Shown: piece by piece, positions 35,951 through 63,439 of the stretch
How positions within the stretch are numbered: the stretch's first letter is position 1
How the letters are laid out: every line of letters begins with the position of its first letter
Source: Sinotaia quadrata
Lineage: Eukaryota; Mollusca; Gastropoda; Architaenioglossa; Viviparidae
Assembly (NCBI GenBank): GCA_028829895.1
Contig: CM054181.1
Location: 34,706,259-34,770,258, forward strand
Length of the DNA: 64,000 nt
Direction of reading: 5' to 3'
Program-made: the position numbers and the translations under genes
The notes under the pieces: generated by a model
What the model was told of the DNA's origin: nothing
Database searches by the model: none
The model's input: only the letters and a program-made list of their open reading frames with translations

Positions 35951-37070
35951 GTACAGTTAAGTGTATTATGTCTTAAGTGCTCACTCAAATACACACATAC
36001 GCACTGAATGTGAATGAAGCAAACAACGTTTCTTCTTCATCTTAAAACAGGGACACTTCCGGCCTACGTCGGTTTCGCGTCAGAATACATCGGGGTCGGG
36101 AGGGGTGCTATGGGATGGGTGGGGGGCAGAATTAGGAGGCTACCTGTACGTTAACCTGGTAATGGGTTTATTCGACTTTTTATTTATGGATTTATATATT
36201 TTAACTTTGGGTAAGTTAAATGATAAAATTAAAATAAATTATGAAACTAAAACTACTGAGATAGTCTGCCTGACTGTGTTTAAAAATACACCTTCTGGTT
36301 GCGTGTGTACAAAATAAAATCCCAGCTTTTGGTTTTGGTCTTGCTATGATTTCTTCTTCAGTCAAACTGAAGGGCGTCAAGATGCATTATTGTCCCATAC
36401 AAATCATTAAATAAAGATATCGTTATATGCAAATAATGATTTTTGTCAAATGTAATATAACAATATATTCCTTATCACACAAGTGTAACTGTCCAATAAA
36501 AATTGTATTACATTAATATAATGAAATGTGGTAAATTAAACATAATCATACATAGGAGAGTCGGTAAATTAAATTGTTAAAACTGCATTAAATTACAAAT
36601 AATTCTTTAAAAAACCCACATTGTACTTTTTTTTTAAAGATCCTATTACATGACGTAATGACACTGTCTGATATGTAAAGAGTCAAAAGTGGTTTCTTAC
36701 AAAAATTAGTTTTAAAAGGAATTAAATTATTTAATTTTCATATAATGATTTCTTTACAATCTATGTTCACTTGGGCGCCTCGGAAATCAAACTTCATGTT
36801 TTATGTTGTTACATTTCGTTACAGTTGGAATCATATGTATCTCCGGGTTGTTTTTTCTAGTCATTGCTAGTGGCTGCTTCCAAAATTCTAGTGATCAAAT
36901 GCAGTTAAGAATAAAAATATCACTATTTTTTTTCTTTCTAACCGGATTACAAGACACGGAATAGGCTTAGGGGAGATAAATGAGGTCAACGTTTTCAGAA
37001 CCCGTTTCCTGTAATTCTTCACTACAAACATTTGTTCATCTTGCATGCAGTTCATATCTAATGCATACCT
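35950..37070. other. Intergenic; one GC-rich patch with splice-like edges
   Basis: 36051..36158 is GC-rich, preceded by cttaaaacag and followed by gtaatggg, with an open frame throughout. No family motif, so it is not called as an exon. The rest is AT-rich. Confidence 0.35.
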
Positions 37071-37086
37071 CCCTCTCTCTCTCTCT

Positions 37087-37157
<71 letters not shown>

Positions 37158-37480
37158 GTTACAGCCTTCATAATTCATACTGCATACTCTTTCTCTCTCT
37201 TTTCTCTCTCTCCTCTAACAAATTATAGCCCTCATAGATAAGATCTATTGCATGCTTTCTCTCTTCTTTCTCTCTTCTCCCTCTCCTTTTTCTCCCCCTC
37301 TCTCTCTAATCAAAGCCCATATAATTCATGTCTACTGCATATACACTCTCTCCCTCTCTCTCTCCCTCCCTCCCTCTTTATCTATCTATCTCACACAAGT
37401 TACTGCCATCATAGTTCAAATATACTATATACTGTCTCTCTCTCTCTCTGTGACTCTTTCTCTAACAAGCTTCAACCCTC
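37070..37480. repeat. (CT)n/(CA)n-rich block
   Basis: CT and CA runs at 37075..37156, then about three imperfect CT-rich units of about 110 bp (aagttacagccttcataatt type). Confidence 0.85.
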
Positions 37481-37559
37481 TTCCCATTCAGTTCTTCGCC
37501 TGATACCACTCAAAGACATTAGAAGCGTTACTTAAAAAACCGCAAAGCTGTCAGAAACA

Positions 37560-38000
37560 GAACTTATACAGTTATATAATTATGGTTGTAGTACAGTTAT
37601 ATAATTATGGTTGTAGTACAGTCATATAGTTATGGTTGTAGTACAGTTATATAGTTATGGTTGTAGTACAGTTATATAGTTCTGGTTGTAGTACAGTCAT
37701 ATAGTTATGGTTGTAGTACAGTTATATAGTTATGGTTGTAGTACAGTTATATAGTTCTGTGTGGTTGTAGTACAATCATATAGCTATGTGGTTGTAGTAC
37801 AATCATATAGCTATGTGGTTGTAGTCCAGTCATATAGTTATGTGGTTGTAGTACAGTTATATAGTCAAGGGATTATATACAGTTATTTAGTTATGTGCAG
37901 TTGTAGTAGAGTTATACCGTTATGGGACTCTATTATAATTATATTTTATGTGTGGTTGTAGTACAGTATATAGTTAAGTGGTTGTAGTACAGTATATAGT
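37560..38000. repeat. About 28-bp array downstream of the GMC gene
   Basis: About 14 units of gttatatagttatggttgta plus gtacagt, ending about 280 nt from the GMC stop codon. Confidence 0.9.
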
Positions 38001-38279
38001 TATGGGTTGTATCTGTTCATTCGTACAAAATTCAATGTACATGTCTGTCTATCGTGACAAAAGTAACAACTGTACAAAGACTTACAACTCAAACAAATAT
38101 TGTGAAGGTGTTTATACTTTAGCAATTACTAAAAAACATTTTAAAATTTTACGAAGCGTAAACATCAGAACATGAATGCATACACGATTCCATACCACAT
38201 TACTCGCTTATATTATTAAATGTCACTCGTGACGTCAGACGAAGTCGTTGACTTTCTTTGCATGCACGTGCTGACCGGG

Positions 38280-53008
<14,729 letters not shown>

Positions 53009-53039
53009 GACGTAATCTATAGTAAGTGTAAGGGTAGTT

Positions 53040-54015
53040 TAAAGTCCAAACTCAAGGGTTCTTAATAGTGGTCAAATTCATTACAAAGAATGTGAGATAT
53101 ATATTGTGATTAAATTCATTACAAAGAATGTGAGATATATATTGTGATTAAATTCATTACAAACAACGTGAGAATAAAGATGGATAAAGTTCTAGAAAGT
53201 AAAGATAAGTACACTAGAGAGTGATATAAAGATTACAACGCTCTATAAGTGTAACATTTATTTATAGGGCGATAGATAAGAACACTGAGAGAGGTAAAGA
53301 GGACAACGCTTACTGATAACTAGACAGGGTGATAGATTAGAACACTGAGAGAGATAAAGATGACAACGCTCTACATATGTAACGCTTACTGATAACTAGA
53401 CAGGGCAATAGATAAGAACACTGAGAGAGATAAAGAGGACAACGCTCTACATATGTAACGCTTACTGATAACTAGACAGGGCGATTGATAAGAACGCTGA
53501 GTGAGAGATGATGCGGTTGAACAAGGTACTACATAAATAAATAAATGGTTTGATAAAGGGTTGAGTATGTAAGATCATATTAAAAACTTGAAATACAGCT
53601 GGAGTTGGATCGGATCTTTATCTATGACTACAATGCATTTTGTAAGGCTGTCCAGCTGAAATTCCTCAGCCCCTCAGCAATGATGTACACTTGTACAGCG
53701 TGCACCACTAAACTATAGTTTTAGGAAATACTCATGCACTACACTTTTAGGAAATACTCACGCACTATAGTTTTAGGAAATACTCACGCACTATAGTTTT
53801 AGGAAATACTCACGCACTATAGTTTTAGGAAATACTCATGCACTACACTTTTAGGAAATACTCACGCACTATAGTTTTAGGAAATACTCACACTAAATTA
53901 TAGTTTTGGGAATTGCTCATGCACTGTAGATTTAGGAAATATTCAAGCATTAAATTTTTAGGAAATACTCACACAATAAACTATAGTGTTAGAAAATGCA
54001 CACTAATTTATTGTT
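53040..54015. repeat. Arrays in the GMC 5' flank
   Basis: 53070..53160 has a two-copy attcattacaaagaatgtga repeat. 53230..53505 has four units of 70-85 bp (gataactagacagggcgata). 53710..54010 has about nine units of 30 bp (actatagttttaggaaatac). No promoter element is assigned. Confidence 0.85.
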
Positions 54016-54440
54016 AGGAAAATCATTTCAACTTTCTCACAGTATTTTAATGTACCACTTTAATGTTTCTTGTGTCTTCATACAATTAAACCTCCAGCCC
54101 TGTCTCATTAACACAGAGGGCATGACCTGTCTTTCCATTGTAGGTGATCACTTAATAGGTTTCTGAGAGTTCTTAAATTACCTATCACCTCAGGCATGTA
54201 AATGAAAAGAACTAATTACATTGACTGCACCTCTAGTTCAAACTACTCAATTTGTTCTAACGGCTAAATTCTCAAGCAATTAGTATATGTAATTACAAGT
54301 AGTACATTTAATAAAAGTATTTCACACTAAATTCCCGAATTTATACAAAAATCAAATAATTCTAAAACAATAGTTTCAAAATAACAGAATTCTTTTTACC
54401 ACACGCTTTCCTTCAAAAGCATACAAGAACAAAACTGAAA
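54015..54440. other. Upstream region, no feature seen
   Basis: AT-rich, no coding motif. Confidence 0.5.
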
Positions 54441-55290
54441 ATACACTTTCTAAAAGGGGGTGAGGACTGAGAGCAGTTTTACGTCACCACTGGAGCTTGT
54501 GTTGATCATTTCCTCATCAGATATTCTCTGATCTAGAGTGCCCCAGTGGACTCTACAGCCTCATACTTGTGTTCCAGGTGGAGGGCGGGAGGGCTGGCAG
54601 AAGGGGATGAAAAAGGTCGCACCAGTTTGGTGCACACCCTCCACAGCCCTCAGTGGTCTTCTTTCTAAAAGAGGGAATCGATAGCAGTTTTACGTCACCA
54701 CTGGAGCTTGTGGTGATCATTTCCTCATCAGACTTTCTCTGGTCCGGAGTGCCCCAGTGCCTCACATTGTGTTCCAGGTGGAGGGTGGGAGGGCTGGCAG
54801 AAGGGGGTGAAAAAGGTCACACTAGTTTGGCGCATAATCCTCAACTGCATTCTGTAGGTGGATAACTTCTTTCTAAAAGGGCGGATTGATAGCAGTTTAA
54901 CATCACCACTGGAGCTTGTGCTGATCATTTCAGCATCAGACGTTATCTGATGTGGAGTACCCCAATGCACATTGCTTTCCGAGGTGGAGGGCAGGAGGGC
55001 TGGCGGAAGGATTCTTTCTAAAACGTTCATGTTTCAAAATGTATAGAAACTAATAATATAACCCTTAGCATTAGAGTATACACATATTTAATAAAAGTAT
55101 TATTCATAAAATGTTACAACTTAACTTTCAAATTACCACTAAGTACAAAGAAATCTACTGTAAGTTTGTTAGTTATATTATCAAAATTAAGTGTTCAGAA
55201 AGAATTCAGCTCTACCATTGCTGACATGACACTAATGTGTAATAGTCTGTGGTTGCCTCCCTTGGCCAGACTATTGAAACAAAACCACAC
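54440..55290 (-). mobile_element. Dispersed element family 3, copy A (with internal triplication)
   Basis: The reverse complement matches 59135..59850 over roughly 0.7 kb (e.g. gtttcaaaatgtatagaaac, cctcccttggccagac against its complement). Within it, a module of about 200 bp (ggagggctggcagaaggg, tcaccactggagcttgtg) is repeated about three times. Lies upstream of the GMC gene. Confidence 0.7.
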
Positions 55291-55985
55291 GCGACTAAAT
55301 AAAAAATACTTCTGCTGAGGCCGAATTAAGAATTTTGTGACAAGTATTAGCACTATTTTATGCCCTGACCACTGTCATCAGTATTAGCACTATTATATGA
55401 TCTGATCACCATCATCAGTATTAGCACAGTTATCAGCTCATTATGACCTGTGATGGTAAAGCAGACAGGTATCTTAAAGCAGTGAAGTTATCTGGTAAAA
55501 GATTGTCCCACTCTATTTGCAAAATTTATTAACCATTTAATGAGCCATATAGTCGTAGTGCATCGGCAAAACAGTCAGGCAAGACCTTGACCCAGACCTA
55601 TCTCAGGGTGGAATGGTTACATCTGTGCAGACTTCAGCAGAGGGTAATACCACACCTGATGACACTTCACTGATGGCAGAGTGTGACATCAACTTGTCAC
55701 TGATTTAGCAGTAGTCTGAGAACCACTCAAACCACTCAACTTAACCTACATACAGAGAAGTCTGGACACAACCTATGGACAGGCGGTCAATCTTTTTCTT
55801 CAGATGCACCCAACTTAATTTCTTGAAGGGTACACAAATTCTGTGAGTAATCAAAGATTCAATCAGTTATTAGAAACTTCAGTGCACATAAAATTAATAT
55901 GAGTAGGCAGGATTTGAATTAAGATTTAAACTTTTATCTATTTTCATTCAGTTGTGGAGGAACTAAATAGCCCCAGAGCTCTCGT
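55290..55985. other. Upstream region, mostly unique
   Basis: A three-copy repeat (catcatcagtattagcac) at 55345..55435; otherwise no recognisable feature. Confidence 0.5.
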
Positions 55986-56425
55986 TTGTTTGACATTAAT
56001 TTTATATTCCTATTAGTTTCTTGGTACTTTTGCTGTAGATGTTTGTTTGACAATTTTAATAATTTTATGTTCCTATTAGTTTCTTGGTACTTTTGCTGTA
56101 GATGTTTGTTTGACAATTTTAATAATTTTATGTTCCTATTAGTTTCTTGGTACTTTTGCTGTAGATGTTTGTTTGACAATTTTAATAATTTTATGTTCCT
56201 ATTAGTTTCTTGGTACTTTTGCTGTAGATGTTTGTTTGACAGTTTTAATAATTTTATATTCCTATTAGTTTCTTCGTACTTTTGCTGTAGATGTTTGTTT
56301 GACAGTTTTAATAATTTTATATTCCTATTAGTTTCTTGGTACTTTTGCTGTAGATGTTTGTTTGACAATTTTAATAATTTTATGTTCCTATTAGTTTCTT
56401 GGTACTTTTGCTGTAGATGTTTTTA
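55985..56425. repeat. 63-bp array
   Basis: Seven near-perfect units of tttcttggtacttttgctgt plus agatgtttgtttgacaattt. The 63-bp length is a multiple of three, so both strands have long frames; not called as genes. Confidence 0.95.
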
Positions 56426-57000
56426 TAGTGGAATATTTTTGCATGTTGTTAATCTGCTTCTTTTTACTTCTCTTTTTTCTTTTCTTTATTATTTTCATCA
56501 TCCATCATTTAGATAATTACTCCTTTATTCCAGAGTGTGTTTTATGACTGGATGATTTGCGAAACGAGCGATTAAGTTTTCCTTTTATCCACCGCACGAA
56601 AGAGAGCCCATAGGACAATAAAGTTCAGTCATATTCATAAAAAAATAGGAACTTGTCTACTGATGTTTTGAAAGGGTGAAAAGTGCAGTGTCTACATTGT
56701 ATTGTCCTGTATTGTTTACGTTCTCCACTTCACATACAATCTCGCATACAACACGTCAGTGCACGTAACCCTTGCAATGCTTAATAAAAGAGCCAGACAA
56801 ACAAACATCCATGACATTTGCGTGTCGGCGGACACTGTGACGAAGAGACAGATTCTACGTAGTGCTGAGAAACCACCAAGGGAGTTAATAAAGTTGTGAC
56901 AGCGTGGATCTGGCGTAGACGATAGCGGTACGCCTCAACGACGTTTCCCCCACTGTTCAATTTCTTTGTTTAAACCACCCCTCTCTCTTTTTTGGTGACA
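56425..57000. other. No feature seen
   Basis: The plus frame at 56702..56899 has no recognised motif or splice context. Confidence 0.4.
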
Positions 57001-57550
57001 ATATTGATGACGTGGTCAGGTCATATTAATGAGCTCTATAATAGTGCTAATACTAATGACGGTGGTCAGGTCATATTAATGAGCTCTATAATAGGGATAA
57101 TATTGATGACGGTGATCAGATCATATTAATGAGCTCTATAATAGTGCTAATATTGATGACGGTGATCAGGTCATATTAATGAGCTCTATAATAGGGATAA
57201 TATTGATGACGGTGATCAGGTCATATTAATGAGCTCTATAATAGTGCTAATATTGATGACGGTGATCAGGTCATATTAATGAGCTCTATAATAGGGATAA
57301 TATTGATGACGGTGATCAGGTCATATTAATGAGCTCTATAATAGTGCTAATACTAATGACGGTGGTCAGGTCATATTAATGAGCTCTATAATAGGGATAA
57401 TATTGATGACGGTGATCAGGTCATATTAATGAGCTCTATAATAGTGCTAATACTGATGACGGTGATCAGGTTATCTTAATGAGCTCTATAATAGTGCTAA
57501 TACTAATAACGGTGATCAGGTCATATTAATGAACTCTATAATAGGGATAA
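57000..57550. repeat. 50-bp array with two-unit higher order
   Basis: Eleven units of ggtcatattaatgagctcta plus taatag. Units ending tgctaa and ggataa alternate almost strictly, giving a 100-bp dimer. Confidence 0.95.
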
Positions 57551-57954
57551 TAAAAACGTCGATTAAAACGATACTATTTGCTGACGGTTTCATAATGAAA
57601 GATTCAAATTAAAAAAATCTATGACTTACAAATTAATTTCTAAACTATATCAAATCACGCTTTTGCCTGCGCTGCTGACCGACTTAATTTGTTGACAATC
57701 CAAATTATCTAAATTGAAAATATTTGTAATGTACAAATCGATGCTGTTCGATTACTGATCAGTTCAGTATTGAAGTGGTTTAATCTTGCCTCTAAGAACA
57801 CAGAGCTGTAATGAAGTGAAAACTTACCACAGTAAACCACGAGTGCCAGAGCAAGCAAGGTGAAAGTCAATGGTTTTAGTCTTGCAAGGGCACGCTACTC
57901 GCTTTCTGGCTCACGTCTGTCATCCTCCCACATACCTAAGAGCAATAACTCTAA

Positions 57955-58410
57955 TCTGTCTTTCAGTATCTAGATCTTGTTATCTTCAATTTTTAATTTT
58001 TATTTGTTCATTCTCAGCGTCTCGTGATTATATATTCTACTTCCCTTTCTTTCTCTCCAATTGTCTAAATCTCTTCACTTTTCCTTCATTCTAATTGTCT
58101 AAATTTGTTTTTTGACTCGTCAAAATCTGTCCTTTTTTCCCCACTCTTATAGTCTAAATTTCTTCACCTGTCTTTTACTTTTGTCTAAAGTTGTCTTTTT
58201 CTTTCTCAATATTTGACTAAATCTTCATCTTTCTTTCTCTATCATTGTCCAAATCTGACTTTTTCTTTTACTCTCATTGCCTAAATCACTGCAGTTTTCT
58301 CTCTGTGTGTCTAAATCTGTAATTTTCTTTCACTCTCATTGTCTGAATATGTTTTCTTTCTTTCACTCTCAATGTCTGAATATATTTTTCTTTCACTCTC
58401 ATTGTCTAAT
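57955..58410. repeat. Degenerate pyrimidine-rich array
   Basis: Units like tttctttcactctcattgtc plus taaatctg, about 12 times. Confidence 0.75.
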
Positions 58411-58829
58411 CTGTCTAATACATTGATAACAACTGAAATCACGTAATCTCTGATTGATTATCTTGTTATTGTTAAATTTTATTAAATCTTTTCTAATTGT
58501 TAAACAATTATTGTAGTTGACTAATTCATGCGTGAAAGACCAAATTAGGGACTGGGATGGGGGCTGTGAGTCGTGAATGAGAAAATTGTTTGCATAATTA
58601 GTTATAATTGTTTAACGTTCCCAGTTCGTGCTTTTTTTAAACAAGTTTACCTGTCTTTAAATTCATTGACTTAAACTACGAGTGTGTAATTTAATTGGGC
58701 TGAAGGATGAATTTGGGCAACCGGTCTGTTGTCAGAATAAGTGGAAGGGAATTTAATTAACTAAAATCCTAAATTCTGGAACAGGGTCTATAAATAAATA
58801 CCGGGGGAATGTAACAATGTATGTATTAC

Positions 58830-59134
58830 ATCTTTTATTATAGATGTATTTGTTGCTTTCACTCATATATATTGATCACTTTCAAACTGATATATTGGTT
58901 ACTTTCTCTCAGATGTTTTGATACGTTATAGTTACGTTAAAACATACTGGTTATTTTCACTTAGATGCAATAGTTACTTTAAAACATGTACTGGTTGTTT
59001 TCACTCATATATATCGATTGCTTTCATAAGATATATATTCACATTTTCACTCAGAAAAATTGATTATATTAATTACTTTCGCTCAGATACATATTGATTA
59101 CTTTCAACCAGATGTCTTGATTACTATCACAAAA
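58830..59134. repeat. Degenerate array, left part (interrupted by elements)
   Basis: Units of the gttactttcactcagatgta plus ttgattac type. The same unit recurs at 59850..59925 and 61060..61400 after element insertions. Confidence 0.75.
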
Positions 59135-59850
59135 AACTGGCTGTTGACTTGCCATATTTTTTTTAATTGGCTTTGTCAAACGTGCTTTTTTTACATTTTG
59201 TTTCGATAGTCCAGCCAAGGGAAGCAACCGTGTAATTTTACACATTAGTGTTATGGCAATCTTGGCAGAGCTGAATTCTATCTGCTTAATTTTGAGAATA
59301 TAACTAACAAGCTTACAATACATTTCTTTGTACTTACTAATATAATTTGAGACTTAAGTTGTAACTTTTATTAATGAGACTATTTTTATTTAAAATGTGT
59401 TTGTCTAATGCTAATAGTAATATTATTAGTTTCTATACATTTTGAAACACGAAGTTTAGAGTATGCAAGCGGCGGAAGCCGGAAGCGCCCCCTACACCAC
59501 GAACGAGAGTGTGCATACCCACTGACAAGAGGGCAGTTGAGGGTGTGCACCAAATTGGTGCGACCTTTTTCACCCCCTTCTGCCAGTCCTCCCGCCTTCC
59601 ACCTCGGACCGCAATGTGAGGCTGTGGGGTCCCACTGGAGCACTCCAGATCAGATAACTTCTTATGACGAAATGGTCAACACTCCACTGGTGTCGTTAAA
59701 TTGCTTTCGATACATCACCACCACCTTAGGGTGTGCATGAAACAGGTGCTACCCTTTTCACACCCTTCCATCAGCCCTCCACTTTGAAAAGTGTGAGTGG
59801 GGTTTCATTGGGGCGCTCCAGATCAGAGAACATCTTATGATGAAATAGTA
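59135..59850 (+). mobile_element. Dispersed element family 3, copy B
   Basis: Inverted relative to 54440..55290. It carries two copies of the GC-richer module (cacccccttctgccag, and ccagatcagagaac / ccagatcagataac). It interrupts an array whose unit (tTACTTTCAC..AGATGTATTG type) is present on both sides. Confidence 0.7.
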
Positions 59851-59929
59851 CTTTAACTCACATGTATTAGTTACTTTAACTTGGATGTTTTGCTTACTTT
59901 CACCTTTATGTATTGTCACACATGGGATT

Positions 59930-60640
59930 ATTTTAATAATCATATCAGAACATTAATTAACTGAGTTATTAATTTTGAATTTGGTCTTAATGTTGATAAC
60001 AGCCCCATGGCCTAATTGCTCTAACAGCCACTATATTGAGTCCTATTGTTTATGTTTATGGGACATTTCATTATACAATACAGTGACAAGCAAATTAGGG
60101 TACATTGCCTTCTGGGATCAGCAACACTATCCCTCCCTCTTAATTAATTAACAACCATTCATTCATATGCGACTCATCCTCAAGCCGATCCCCATTAATG
60201 GTCATTCCAAAGAATTAATTAGGATATGGGGTAAGATAACAACTATTTAATAATGAAAACAATAAATTAAGAAAAATAATTTTGAAACAATAAATGCAAT
60301 TGAGTACATTTACTGTCCCTCACTAAGCCTTATAGTCAAAATGTATTTAGACACATATTGTATTTGGGGAGTGGTTTCAAGGTCAAATACTTAGCTCCTT
60401 CTCACAATGATAGTGAACAGTCCAGCTTTATGCACTTGAGATCTATTTTACATGGTCTCCATAGATGGTGAAACCCTCCTGTCATGGTAGAAGACTACAC
60501 ATCCCAAAATGGATTTTGGAGTTGAGCTTCGTACCAAATCCACAGTAGAAATAAAAATATAAAGAAATATCCCATCAATCCTGGTATCTTACTAGTCCTT
60601 ATTCCTGCATTCACTGATCGACCTCTCCAAGATGGCTTGG
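59930..60640 (+). mobile_element. Dispersed element family 2, copy B
   Basis: Counterpart of 24362..25530, embedded in the 58.8-61.4 kb array together with the family 3 element just before it. No ORF of note. Confidence 0.65.
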
Positions 60641-61790
60641 TATGGCATGAATGAGTGGCTTTTAGGTAATGAATACCTCTCTGGGTTTTGACCACATTTC
60701 TACCTAATGAATGGAACTCACATGCACATATATGGTTATGGTGCATCTGGTTAACTTCACCCACCTCTACAAATCAATCCCCCATCCTCTACACTCCAAA
60801 CATGAAGACATGGTCCCTTTAGGCTACTTAACGTACATTCTTCTTGCTGTACATGAGGTGTGAAACAGTCACTATGATTGGACAACACAGATGAACACAC
60901 AACAGACCACTCTGGTGGTCAACAACAAATTAAAAGCTACACAATATTGATACCAATTACAGAAAATAGAAACGAACTAGAATGTAAAATTAAGAAAAGC
61001 AATGGCATAATTTGTTCTCAAGGACGTGCTCCATCATGTGTATTAAATACTCTTATATGTATGTATTAGTTTAACCCAGATTTACTGGTTACTTTCACCA
61101 TTTTGTATTAAATACTCTGATATGTATGTATTAGTTTAACCCAGATTTACTGGTTACTTTCACCATTTTGTATTAAATACTCTAATATGTATGTATTAGT
61201 TTAACCCAGATTTATTGGTTACTTTCACCATTTTGTATTAAATACTCTAACATGTATGTATTAGTTTAACCCAGATTTATTGGTTACTTACACTTTTTTA
61301 TATATTAAATGCATTAATTCATATACTTTCGTTACTTTAGCCTAGATGCATTTATTATTTTAAATTATATACTTTTGTTATTTTTACACAGATGTATTAG
61401 TTATTCTCATTCAAATTCTTATGTGTGTTTATTCACAAATTCTCACTTATTTCTTCAAAAAACAAACAAACAACACACAAGCACACACTTACATGACTCC
61501 ATTATATAAATATCAAAGTTACCTATAGATGAGTGTATCTAACATGTTAAACAAAGTCCTCAGTTTATACATAAAATATATTTAAACAATAATACAGACT
61601 TTAATTTTATTTCTTTATTTTTATATACTTTATAGACATATTGGTTTTAGTTAATCAAATATTTGATTTGATTTCATTTGTGGGAAATTTAAAAAAAATA
61701 AATAAAACAAGATCAAATATTTTTACTTGAAGGGGCAGAGAGAGAGAGAGAGAGAGATGACAAGATGTACAATCGCAATGCTTTCACTAC
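60640..61790. repeat. 65-bp array and flanks
   Basis: 61040..61300 has four units of atatgtatgtattagtttaa plus cccagatttactggttactt. 61736..61757 is a short (GA)n. Otherwise no feature. Confidence 0.85.
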
Positions 61791-62720
61791 ATAACCAAAT
61801 TGTACTGACTTAACTCCAATCTTTGTAATTTGCTACAGACATAAATCTTTCACATTTACATAAATAGAATGACATATACCATTTAATGATTTATAAAGCT
61901 CCAATATTTGTAATTTGCCTGCAGGCATAAATCTATCACATTTACATAAATTGAATGACACATACCATTATATAGCTCCAATCTTTGTAATTTTGTCTTT
62001 ACATAAATAGCATGATATATGCACCATTGTATATCATTCAAAAACATTGAAAAGAGAAAATGAAAATGGATACTGGACACTGTAACCTTTACATCCCACA
62101 AAGATTTGGTCGTGATCAATATATTTGTGTTGTGACATATGAATCCCAGCAACCCCATACCTCCCACAAAGTTCGATGATCCTCTACAATATGCGTTGAA
62201 AGTTTCATTTTCCAGTAATGGCTTGTCGTACAGATAACATGCTTTTCTTGACCTAGTTTTTCCGGGGTTACGTCTTATCTGTTGTTGCCCCCCCCCCGCC
62301 CCCCACAGCGAACATCCCCAGTGTCTGGTGTGTCACGACCAGAAGTGTCGCCAGGATTATGATACAAGTCATTCAGTGGAAGAAATTTATCTCAGTTTCA
62401 TATTGCACAAGTCAAAATAAATATTCTGTCTCAACTAGCAATTTCAGTGAAAATTCCTTGATTATCTCTCATCTTTCAATAGATTTCACATTACAAAAAT
62501 GTCAAACGTTCCATTAATATCTCGTGTTCTGCATTCTAAATTACTGATATTAATATTTCATTTAATTTTATCTCATTGTCTGCAGTATAAATTAGGAATA
62601 TTAATATTGCATTACTCTCGTGTTCTTCATTCTAAATTAGGAATATTTAACATTGCACTTATTTTCTCTTGTTGCCTGTATTCTAAATTAGGAATATTAA
62701 TCTTGCACTTTTTAAATTGG
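61790..62720. repeat. Two degenerate arrays
   Basis: 61800..62030 has three units of about 85 bp (gctccaatctttgtaatttg). 62510..62715 has four units of about 55 bp (tctaaattaggaatattaat). A C-tract with GC-rich flank lies at 62288..62310. Confidence 0.8.
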
Positions 62721-62919
62721 TGACTCCGTCCTGATTTCACATTGTGAAATCTTATTGTGTTGTTGATATCCCGGACAACAAATAACTCCAATTTTCCAGA
62801 TTTTTTGTGAAATCACTCCTCCCCTCTCGCAATTACTTCAGTCTCATTACTATAGAAACAAATACCTTTAACACCTTTAATTTTCCGTGTGATAGTGCGA
62901 AATCTTCCCTCAACATTTT

Positions 62920-63215
62920 CTTCAGTGTCATTACTACAACAAACTCTGGTGGTGACTTCGTTGTCATTACTACAACAAACTCTGGTGGTGACTTCGGTGT
63001 CATTGCTACAACAAACTCTGGTGGTGACTTTGGTGTCATTACTACAACAAACTCTGGTGGTGACTTCGGTGTCATTACTACAACAAACTCTGGTGGTGAC
63101 TTCGGTGTCATTGCTACAACAAACTCTGGTGGTGACTTCGGTGTCATTACTACAACAAACTCTGATAGTGACTTCGGTGTCATTACTACAACAAACTCTG
63201 GTGGTGACTTCACCA
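62920..63215. repeat. 36-bp array
   Basis: About eight units of cattactacaacaaactctg plus gtggtgacttcggtgt. The period is a multiple of three, so frames are open on both strands; not called as a gene. Confidence 0.93.
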
Positions 63216-63439
63216 CAGTTATCTTCAGCACCACTACGACAACTATACCATTACTTCACGCTATTCATCGGTCCCTTTACAATGACTTCAGTCTCTGTTG
63301 GCTACTATATCAGTAGAGTTTAATCTGCACATTATCACAACAATCTTTGGAATATTACTTGTCTCCTTTCTGTCACTAAGATCATTACTCACAATATCCT
63401 CTAAAGTCTAAACAGTTTCACAGCACTGTACTGCCATTT

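Noticed and set aside
55934..56516. Coiled-coil-like and cysteine-rich repeat proteins on opposite strands
   Set aside because: 63-bp repeat artefact; both strands are open over the same array.
62807..63316. Long overlapping frames on both strands (up to 169 codons)
   Set aside because: Created by a 36-bp tandem repeat whose period is a multiple of three; no splice context or family motif.
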